NCBI GenBank assembly: GCA_937136415.1
Contig: CAKZOK010000140.1
Location: 1-64,000 of the forward strand
Origin: an uncultured Cytophagales bacterium
Lineage (GTDB): Bacteria > Bacteroidota > Bacteroidia > Cytophagales > Bernardetiaceae
Length of the DNA stretch: 64,000 nucleotides
Reading direction: 5' to 3'
This document shows positions 18,538 to 26,600 of this stretch, in pieces. The translations under genes and the position numbers were made by a program. Every line of letters starts with the position of its first letter. Within the stretch, counting starts at the first letter, position 1. A model generated the notes under the pieces. It searched no databases and was not told where the DNA came from. It worked only from the letters and a program-made list of their open reading frames with translations.

Positions 18538-18936
18538 ATGGAAAATTTATTAACAAAACAAGCTACAGTAGCTTATAGTAAAAAAATAAATGCTTTTCAT
18601 GCAACTTTTTTTAATTTTGTAAAACATACTGAATTTGTCAATGTATTGGAGTTTGAATATAAAATGGTAGAATATTATAAACTCAAAAATGCCTTGATAG
18701 ATTTGCGTCAAATGAAAATTTATGCAAAAGGAAATGAAGAGTATATCAAAGCAACTTGGTTTCCAAAAATGGAAGTATTAGGACTAAAAAAAGTAGCTTT
18801 TATTGTTCCTAAAGATATTTTTGCAAAAATCACAATGGAAAATGCACACAATGAAGAAAAAAATGCTCCTCAATTAGAAGTAACTCACTTCAAAACTGTT
18901 GAAGAAGCAGAAAAATGGCTTTCTAATCCAAACTAA
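18538..18936 (+). CDS. Small STAS/SpoIIAA-like protein, unknown function
   Basis: A 132-aa soluble protein. The order strand-helix-strand-helix (ALIDLRQMKIYAKGNEEYIKATWFPKMEVLGLKKVAFIVPKDIFAKITMEN abbreviated to its ends ALIDLR...KKVAFIVP...) and the closing FKTVEEAEKWL helix are typical of SpoIIAA/STAS-like single-domain proteins common in Cytophagales. No phosphorylatable Ser signature is obvious. It could act in signalling with PP2C proteins such as the one at 11294, but nothing in the local context proves that. Confidence 0.7.
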   Translation: MENLLTKQATVAYSKKINAFHATFFNFVKHTEFVNVLEFEYKMVEYYKLKNALIDLRQMKIYAKGNEEYIKATWFPKMEVLGLKKVAFIVPKDIFAKITMENAHNEEKNAPQLEVTHFKTVEEAEKWLSNPN

Positions 18937-19012
18937 AAATATATTATTTCAACTAATTTTTTGAGGTAAGAACAATATTTGTTATTTTAGATAATACAAA
19001 AATAATTATCTA

Positions 19013-19783
19013 ATGAAACTATCAAATACCTCAAAACAAAATTCAAAATCTCTTTCTTCAGATTGGGTTACACAAGGTCTAATTGATTTTGAATATAAAA
19101 AATATATGCTTTTGGCATATCTACAATATACAAAAAAGCAGTTCGACCAAGTAAAATTATATCCTACTTTGTCAGAACTGCTTTTTCATTATCACAACCT
19201 TATTCAGATAAAGGAAAATAAACAATTTCTATCTGAAAAATTTCCTAAAAAAATTTCTAAAGCTGATTTTGAAAAATTAAAACTAACATATACTTCTATC
19301 TTGAAAGATGATAAAATAATGCAAGAAATAGAAAGTGTAATAGAATTTGCATTGCCAAAAATTAGAGAGAGTATTAGTGAGGGAAAACAAATTTATAACT
19401 GGATAAATCATCATTTAAAGATTGTTCCTATCGGAATTACACCTATTTATTTTAGAGAAGGGTATGTGTTTTTAGTAATGAATCAGAATAAAAAGATGAA
19501 ACATAAAGTTCAGGTTTATACTTATAAGGTTACATTATTTCAAATGGCAGATACAAAAGAAATTTTGAGAGGGCTTAATATTCAATATTTTGATACTTTG
19601 GCAAAAAACTCTTTTCAAACCTATGAAAATCTCAAAATAAATCTTATCAAAACAAATAAAGAATTGCCAAATCCTGCTACTTTTTTGTTGCAAAGTTCGG
19701 TAACTTGTTCTTTTGAAAATTCTATTTTTCCGATTGCAAAACGACGTTTGACAGAATATCTAACTAGATTAGAAAAAAAATAA
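19013..19783 (+). CDS. Hypothetical protein, 256 aa
   Basis: A soluble, lysine-rich protein with no signal peptide or TM. The N-terminal part (25-130) is predicted helical (YKKYMLLAYLQYTKKQF). The C-terminal half has a strand-rich core around PIGITPIYFREGYVFLVMN. I do not recognise the family. It lies 76 bp after the STAS-like gene on the same strand, with a possible shared transcript. Composition matches the neighbours, so there is no sign of recent transfer. Confidence 0.75.
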   Translation: MKLSNTSKQNSKSLSSDWVTQGLIDFEYKKYMLLAYLQYTKKQFDQVKLYPTLSELLFHYHNLIQIKENKQFLSEKFPKKISKADFEKLKLTYTSILKDDKIMQEIESVIEFALPKIRESISEGKQIYNWINHHLKIVPIGITPIYFREGYVFLVMNQNKKMKHKVQVYTYKVTLFQMADTKEILRGLNIQYFDTLAKNSFQTYENLKINLIKTNKELPNPATFLLQSSVTCSFENSIFPIAKRRLTEYLTRLEKK

Positions 19784-19901
19784 ATTTTAATAGAAATTCA
19801 TTAAACAATCTTAAAATAAGTAATTTATTGGTTTTCTTTCCTTTAAACTAACTTTCTTTGTGAAAATTGTTACTTTCAAACTTTATTTATCTATAAAAAA
19901 A

Positions 19902-22499
19902 ATGTCAAAAATTACCTTTTATACAGCTTTTTTAACTCTATTTTTTCTATTTCATTGTTCTAGTTCTTCTGTTTTGGCTCAAATAAATCCACTCTCAGCA
20001 GCCAAAACACTTCAAAAAATCGAACATCTTCAAACGACAGGTAGCGTTTTGTATATTGCAGCTCACCCAGACGATGAAAATACACGACTTATAACTCATT
20101 TTGCCCAACAAAAAGGCTATCGAACTGCCTATCTTTCGCTTACTCGTGGAGATGGTGGACAAAATCTTATTGGTGAGCAAGTAAGAGAAGGATTAGGAAT
20201 CATTCGTACTAACGAACTCTTGGCAGCACGAAATACAGATGGAGGACAACAATTTTTTAGCCGTGCTAATGATTTTGGATATTCCAAAACGCCAGAAGAA
20301 ACATTTACTATTTGGGACAAAGAAAAAGTTTTGGCTGATGCTGTTTGGGCAATTCGTAAGTTTAGACCAGATATTATTGTCACTCGTTTTTCGCCGACCT
20401 TAGGAGGAACACACGGACATCATACAGCTTCTGCGCAGATTGCAATGGAAGCCTATGATGCAGCAGCCGACCCAAAACAGTTTCCAGAACAATTAAAATA
20501 TGTCAAAATTTGGCAAACAAAACGTATCTTTTGGAATACCTCGCCTTGGTTTTTTACTAGAAACGGAATGGAGATGAGTCAAGATAGCACAATGAAAGTT
20601 GAAATTGGTGGTTATGATGCTTTTTTAGGAAAATCATATAATGAAATTGCAGCAGTTAGCCGTTCACAGCACAAAAGTCAAGGTTTTGGAAGTGCAGCAA
20701 GAAGAGGAGAAATGATAGAATATTTACAGATTTTGAAGGGCGATTTGTCAAAAAATGACCCACTAGAAGGAATTACTACTGACTGGAGCAGGGTAAAAAG
20801 AAGTGAAAAATTTATTACTTTAATTCAAAAACTCAAAGAAGAATATAATCCTGCAATACCTCAAAAGTCGTTTGAGTTAGTTGTTGAAGCCTATAAAGAA
20901 GTAAATAAATTAGAAAAAAATGCAAGGACAGAAAACGCAAAAAATATTCTTACAGAGCTTATTTTCACGACAGGAGGACTTTTTGCAGAAGCCGTTACCG
21001 AAAACTCACAAGTAACCAATGGAGATTCATTAAAAATGAATTTGAATATTATTAAGCGTTTTGATGTGCCTGTTTTGATTTCGACAGCAGTTTTGATAAG
21101 TCAAAATTTGGGAGACGAAATTGCTATTCAAGATTTTTATTTTAATGCCTATAATCAAACGCTCAAAACAAATGAAGTTGAAACTTTTTCCAAAACAATT
21201 CAATTAAAAAACATCAAAAATTCTAATCCTTATTGGCTCAATGAAAATCAAACTACTGGAATGTATAGTGTTGATAATCAAGAGTTAAGAGGCTTGCCTA
21301 CGAATCCTTCAAATCTTCAATTAAGTTTGACATTAAATGTTGGAGGCAACGAAACGGCTATCCAAGAATTGACTGTTTATTTGCCGATTCAACACAAATA
21401 TACTGACCCAGTAAAGGGAGAAAAATATGCGCCTTTATTGGTTGTACCGAAAGTAACAGCTCGTTTTTTAGATGATGTAATGATTTTTGCAGACAATAAG
21501 CCAAAAAAAGTGCGTTTGGAATTATTATCAAATACGTCAAATCCTATTTCTGGAAAAATAAATATTATTTCAGAAATAGAAAGCGCACAATCAACAGAAG
21601 CAAAACAAATTTATTTTACACCTTCGCCATCAAATATAGATTTTGCATTTGCCAAAAAAGGAGAAACCAAAATCATTGAAATTGAAGTAAATCCTCCCAC
21701 AAAAAATCAGAATAATGCCTTTTTGGTAGAATTGAATTATAATAATGATGGAAAAACAAGCAAAACAGAGTTTGCTAAATCAATGCAGAAAATTGATTAT
21801 GACCACATTCCGTATCAAGCGATGTTTCCGAATACAAAAGTGCGTTTGATGCGTGCCGAACTGGAGAAAAAAGGAGAGCGAATTGGTTATATTTTGGGTG
21901 CTGGAGATTATGTTCCGAAAGCTTTAGAGCAAATTGGTTATCAAGTAGATATTATTGAAGCTAAAAATTTAGGAACAATAGATTTAAGTGTTTATGATGC
22001 TGTTTTGACAGGAATTAGAGCCTTTAATATTCAAGATGAATTAGCAATTTATCTTCCAAAACTTCATAAATACGTAGAAAATGGTGGAAATTTGATTGTT
22101 CAATATAATACGGCTCATCGTTTGGTAACTCAAGATATGGGAGTTTATCCGTTTCATATTTCAAGAAAGAGAGTAACTCAAGAAAATGCAAAAGTAACTT
22201 TTGAGCTTCCAAATCATCCAGTTTTGAACACGCCAAATAAAATCACTCCTTTAGATTTTGAAGGCTGGACACAAGAACGAGGACTTTATTTTGCTGATAC
22301 ATGGGACGAGCATTTTGAAGCTCCAATTAGTAGTTTTGACACAGGAGAAGAGCCACAAAAAGGAAGTATTATCATTGCCAAATATGGAAAAGGAAACTTT
22401 GCTTACACAGGAATTTCTTGGTTTAGACAGCTTCCAGAAGGTGTAACGGGTGCATATCGTTTGCTTGTAAATTTGATTTCTTTGGAAGAGAATGAGTAA
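19902..22499 (+). CDS. PIG-L (LmbE) family deacetylase with C-terminal ThuA-like domain
   Basis: An 865-aa exported protein. Signal peptide (1-27). The PIG-L domain (about 40-280) has the zinc motif AAHPDDE and the distal GTHGHH(T) motif. These enzymes remove N-acetyl groups from sugars such as GlcNAc derivatives. A middle region (about 380-640) is strand-rich. The last 200 residues, beginning VRLMRAELEKKGERIGYILGAGD and containing YDAVLTGIRAFN and YVENGGNLIVQYN, resemble a ThuA/glutamine-amidotransferase-like fold. I chose the ATG giving MSKITFYTAF because an in-frame upstream GTG at 19860 would put 14 extra residues before the signal peptide. A strong terminator follows. Confidence 0.9.
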   Translation: MSKITFYTAFLTLFFLFHCSSSSVLAQINPLSAAKTLQKIEHLQTTGSVLYIAAHPDDENTRLITHFAQQKGYRTAYLSLTRGDGGQNLIGEQVREGLGIIRTNELLAARNTDGGQQFFSRANDFGYSKTPEETFTIWDKEKVLADAVWAIRKFRPDIIVTRFSPTLGGTHGHHTASAQIAMEAYDAAADPKQFPEQLKYVKIWQTKRIFWNTSPWFFTRNGMEMSQDSTMKVEIGGYDAFLGKSYNEIAAVSRSQHKSQGFGSAARRGEMIEYLQILKGDLSKNDPLEGITTDWSRVKRSEKFITLIQKLKEEYNPAIPQKSFELVVEAYKEVNKLEKNARTENAKNILTELIFTTGGLFAEAVTENSQVTNGDSLKMNLNIIKRFDVPVLISTAVLISQNLGDEIAIQDFYFNAYNQTLKTNEVETFSKTIQLKNIKNSNPYWLNENQTTGMYSVDNQELRGLPTNPSNLQLSLTLNVGGNETAIQELTVYLPIQHKYTDPVKGEKYAPLLVVPKVTARFLDDVMIFADNKPKKVRLELLSNTSNPISGKINIISEIESAQSTEAKQIYFTPSPSNIDFAFAKKGETKIIEIEVNPPTKNQNNAFLVELNYNNDGKTSKTEFAKSMQKIDYDHIPYQAMFPNTKVRLMRAELEKKGERIGYILGAGDYVPKALEQIGYQVDIIEAKNLGTIDLSVYDAVLTGIRAFNIQDELAIYLPKLHKYVENGGNLIVQYNTAHRLVTQDMGVYPFHISRKRVTQENAKVTFELPNHPVLNTPNKITPLDFEGWTQERGLYFADTWDEHFEAPISSFDTGEEPQKGSIIIAKYGKGNFAYTGISWFRQLPEGVTGAYRLLVNLISLEENE

Positions 22500-22502
22500 T
22501 GA

Positions 22503-22535
22503 AGAATTACGGATTACGAATTAAAGATTACGAAT
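22503..22535 (+). repeat. Dispersed attacggattacgaatta repeat, copy 2
   Basis: It starts within a few bases of the PIG-L stop codon. It shares about 30 of 33 positions with the minus-strand copy at 14878-14910 upstream of radA. Confidence 0.6.
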
Positions 22536-22554
22536 GATAAAATAAAAGTTTCTT

Positions 22555-22594
22555 TCAAAAAAGGCTATTCATTTTTTATGAATAGCCTTTTTTG
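22555..22594 (+). terminator. Rho-independent-type terminator
   Basis: AAAAGGCTATTCAT pairs with ATGAATAGCCTTTT around a T-rich loop and is followed by T residues. It closes the PIG-L gene. Confidence 0.85.
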
Positions 22595-22601
22595 ATTTTT
22601 A

Positions 22602-22719
22602 GCTGCATCGCAGCGTAACCTTTGTAGATTATTTTAAAACAACAAGGAGTTTAGAGCTACAGAGTAGCGAAACCTTATTATTTTTCTTCCAAATTGATAA
22701 AACGTCAAGGTTACGCTGC
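22602..22719. repeat. REP hairpins, left cluster of the RAYT element
   Basis: There are three units. GCTGC-atc-GCAGC followed by gtaacctttgtag (22602-22627, plus). GCTAC-aga-GTAGC followed by gaaacctta (22656-22677, plus). A half unit aaggttacgctgc (22707-22719, minus). The hairpin has a 5-bp stem and 3-nt loop; where the stem base changes (GCTGC to GCTAC) its partner changes with it. The mixed orientations are BIME-like. Confidence 0.8.
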
Positions 22720-22788
22720 TTAAAAAAACATCAATTCAAAATGTTTTTTACATAAAAAAAATGTTTTTTGGTGTGATTAACCTCAAAA

Positions 22789-23253
22789 TCATTCTTCAAC
22801 CCACTCAAAAAGATATTTTTCATCATATTCAATTTCGAACTTTTTCAGAAAGGTTATATACTCTTCTTTAAACGTTCTTTTTTTGTGATGTTCAGGTTGA
22901 TTTAAAATATACTTGACTACATTATTCAAAGCTGATTTTGAGTAAGAAAATGCTCCATATCCTGTTTGCCACTCAAATTTTGATTTTATAAAATTGTTGT
23001 CTTTAATAAATTTATTCGAACCTGTTTTTATATCTCCTACCAAATCGGATAAATTCAAATTAGGTTTTAAACCAATGAGTAAATGTATATGGTCTGGCAT
23101 ACAATAAATTGCTAATGGTTTGTGTCCTCTATTTTTTACAATTCCTGTAATGAATTTTTCGACTCTTTCTCTAAACTCTTCTTTTATTAAGCTATTTCGT
23201 CCCTTTACAGCAAAAACGATTTGAATGTAGAGTTGAGAATATACGTTTGGCAT
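22789..23253 (-). CDS. REP-associated tyrosine transposase (RAYT, Y1/HUH TnpA-like)
   Basis: A 154-aa protein of the Y1 transposase (IS200-like TnpA) superfamily. The HUH motif is MPDHIHLLIG (HIH around residues 57-59). The catalytic tyrosine lies in the helix following WQTGYGAFSYSKSALNNV, within the usual SKSALNNVVKYILNQPEHH block; Y108 or Y113 region. Length and motif order are complete. It is flanked on both sides by hairpin repeats sharing a GCTRC-NNN-GYAGC stem-loop plus a ..AWCCTT tail, the hallmark arrangement of RAYTs, which nick REP sequences as single strands. There is no tnpB. It probably mobilises or maintains these repeats. Confidence 0.92.
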   Translation of the reverse strand: MPNVYSQLYIQIVFAVKGRNSLIKEEFRERVEKFITGIVKNRGHKPLAIYCMPDHIHLLIGLKPNLNLSDLVGDIKTGSNKFIKDNNFIKSKFEWQTGYGAFSYSKSALNNVVKYILNQPEHHKKRTFKEEYITFLKKFEIEYDEKYLFEWVEE

Positions 23254-23288
23254 AATTTAATTTGTTTTTGAATGTATTGTGTAAATTT

Positions 23289-23496
23289 CAAGGGTGCGCT
23301 ACTCTGTAGCTTTTAAAAGATTGAATATACACTTATTTCTACAAAGGGTATGCTGCTCTGCAGCTAAAATTACAAATAAGATTTTATTTCATAAAAAAGC
23401 TACATGATAGCGTCCCCTTTGTAGCAATTAAAATTATTTCATAAAAAAGCTACATGGTAGTGTCCCCTTTGTAGCAATTAAAATTATTTCATAAAA
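23289..23496. repeat. REP hairpins, right cluster, with 50-bp tandem repeat
   Basis: Minus-orientation units are at 23289-23310 (GCTAC-tct-GTAGC) and 23339-23364 (GCTGC-tct-GCAGC, preceded by ctacaaaggg). Plus-orientation units are at 23399-23425 and 23449-23475 (gctacatgatagc / gctacatggtagt, followed by gtcccctttgtag). The last two belong to a tandem repeat with an exact 50-bp period starting at 23384 and 23434, with a partial third copy from 23484. They mirror the left cluster around the transposase. Confidence 0.85.
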
Positions 23497-23590
23497 ATTT
23501 GAAAGAATCTAAAAAAACACTATCTTTTCGTATGCAATTTTTTGTTAAATGGCATCGTATTAATTAAAACCTAATATTTATCTACACTCG

Positions 23591-23604
23591 CCGTTGTTGG
23601 TGTC
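23591..23604. repeat. Half unit of the CCGTTG hairpin family
   Basis: CCGTTGTTGGTGTC matches the left half of the hairpins at 31674-31748 and 51050-51074. The right half is lost. It lies 29 bp upstream of the alpha-2-macroglobulin ATG. Confidence 0.5.
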
Positions 23605-23632
23605 TTTATCAATAACATTATAATCAATTCTT

Positions 23633-26600
23633 ATGAGAAATTATAACAAATCCTACAAATCTATCTTTCCCGTTTTGGGAATAGTTTTTTTGCTTTGGCT
23701 TGTTTCCTGTGCTTCTACGGAAAAACTACAAGTCATTGACCAAAATTTTGGAGAGCAAATAGCACTTCAACAAAATCTTACTTTTACATTTAATCAAGCC
23801 ATTGCAAAACCCGAACAATTAGGCGTTTGGCAAGAAGTAGAATATTTGGATATTACGCCAAAAGTAAAAGGAAAGTTTAAGTGGACAAGCCCCACAATGC
23901 TTATTTTTTCACCTGAAGAAGGTTTTTCTCCCAATACAAAATACCAAGTAAAGCTCACTCAAAACCTTATTGCAGAGCTTACCAAAAAGAATGTAGAGAT
24001 TGATAAAGATAAAAAATTTGAATTTCATACACCTTATTTAGACCTTACGACGGCACAAGCCTATTGGAGTACAGATGCGAATGGTTCGCCAGAATTGCTT
24101 TTGAATCTACTTTTTAATTATGATATTAATCCAAGCGCACTTAATAGTCTGCTTTCTCTTTCTACTTTAGGAGCATCTGAAAAAGGAAACGGAATAGCTG
24201 CAAATTATTCTTTGAAAAGCAATGAAGCAGGAAAAAATATTCGCCTAATTGTCAAACCAAATGCAACAGATGGTAAAGAAATGAAAGGAAAAAAACTTTC
24301 TATCAAAATAAAAGAAGGCTTAAAAATGATAAAAGGTGATGGAGCTGCTCCCCAAATGTCATTCAAAACAGATATTCCAGACTTGCAAAGTTTTGAAATT
24401 ACGCAGGTAAGTTCGTATAAGATGAATAAGAAAACGATTGTCAAAGTTTTGACTAATCAAAATGTTATGCAAAATGAAGCACAAATTAAAGACCTTATTT
24501 CAATCAACCCACAACTTCGTACAGAAATAGAAAAAACAGACGCAGGCTTTTTGATAAAAGCAAATTTTAAAGATGAAACAAATTATCAACTTACCATCAA
24601 AAAAGATTTAAAAGGAGTTTTTGGTACAAAACTAACAGCCGAATATCAACATGTTTTACTTTTTGGTGGCGCACAACAAAGAATTTCTTTTGTAGATGGA
24701 AAGGCTTCTTATCTGACTTCAAAAGGAGAACGAAATATAGGTTTGAATATTTATGGATTTGAAAAAGTAGAGCTAGAAGTGTATAAAATTTATGAAAATA
24801 ATATTCAACATTTTTTGAGAAAAATGGTTGGCTTGTACGATTACAATGAAATGGATGAGTATTATTATGGAAATGAAGAAAGAAATTTTGGCGACGTTGT
24901 TTTGCAAAGGGATATGAAAATGACAGATTTCAAAAAGTCTGGAAGCAGCTATGCACTTGATATGCGTGAAATTGTGGCTGCTGATAACCGTCCCTTTGAA
25001 GGAATTTATTATGTTGTGGTTCGTTCGCCTGATGACCGTTGGATAAAAGACCGTCAGATTGTTTGTGTGTCAGATTTGGGCTTTATTGTTCGTAGAAGCG
25101 ATGATGAAATTTTGATTTTTGCTAATTCAATTATGAATGCAACGCCAGAAGAGGGAACACAAATTAATTTGATTAGTACCAGCAATCAAACCATTCAAAC
25201 AGCAAAAACAGATGCAAGTGGAGTTGCAAAACTGACAGGGTTAGAAAAGTTAAGAGAAAAGTATAACTTTCAATTTATTACAGCACAAAAAAATGATGAT
25301 TTTAGTTATATTCATTTAGCTCAAAATAAAATATCTACCTATGGTTTTGATACTGACGGAATCAATCCAACAACAGGAAATTACCAATCCTTTATTTATC
25401 CTGAAAGAAATTTGTATCGTCCAGATGAAAAAATTAGCTTTAAGGCAATTATTAGAAATTGGGAAGATTGGAAAACAGTAGGGCAAATTCCTGTAAAATG
25501 GAAAATATTGATGCCAAATGGAAGAACATTAATAGAAAAACAAAATCGCCTCTCTAAAGAAGGAACATTTGCAGCAACCATTCCATTGCCTAGTACAAGT
25601 GTAACAGGAAGTTATACCATTGAAGTTTATACTTCAAATGATGTGTTGCTTTGTTCTCGCAGCATAAATGTTGAAGAATTTATGCCTCAACGCATAAAAG
25701 TAGAATCAAAAATCAATGAAAAATCAGTGAAAGCTGGGCAGTCTGTAAATTTGGAAGCAACTGCAACAAACCTTTTTGGACCTCCTGCAACAGACCGAAA
25801 TTACGAAGTGCGCCTAACCTACAATAAAAAAGCATTTCAATCTTCAGACAAAGAGTTGGCTGCCAAATATAAAGACTATAACTTTTACTTGAATATCGGA
25901 AATGACCAAATGCCATCGTATGAAGATTATGAAAATACTGGGGAAACTAATTTGCAAGGCAAAGTAACTGAAAGTATTAAAGTACCTCAAAATTTTCAAA
26001 ATATTGGTTTGATGCAAGGAACTTTTTACACAACTGTTTTTGATGAAACGGGTCGCCCAGTAGGTTCTCGTAAGAGTTTTGATATAATTACACAACCTTA
26101 TTTTTTAGGAATAAAAGGATTGGATTATTATTGGATTGGACTTAATCAACCTCTAAATTTTCCTTTAGTTGCTCTTAATTATGAAGGAAAAGCAATTCCT
26201 GCAAATGCAAGAGTACAAGTGGTTCGTTATGATTGGCATACCGTTTTAGAAAGAAATTATAATGATGAATATACCTATGTTTCGAAGTACAAAGAAGTTG
26301 TTGAATATGATAAACAAATGAAAGTAAACCCATCAGGAACTTCTCTTACTTTTACTCCAAAAATTTCGGCTCGTTATCAAGTCCGAGTTTTTCTCCCAAA
26401 TGCAGAAACATATATAGCAACTAATTTTTATGCGTATTATTATGGTTCGGCTTCAAATTCTTCTTTCCAAGTTGATAAAGCTGGGCAGGTCAATATTACA
26501 TTAGATAAAAAGAAATATAATGTTGGGCAAACAGCAAAAGTGCTTTTTAAAGCTCCTTTTTCAGGAAAAATGTTGGTTACTTTAGAGAAAAATAATGTTA

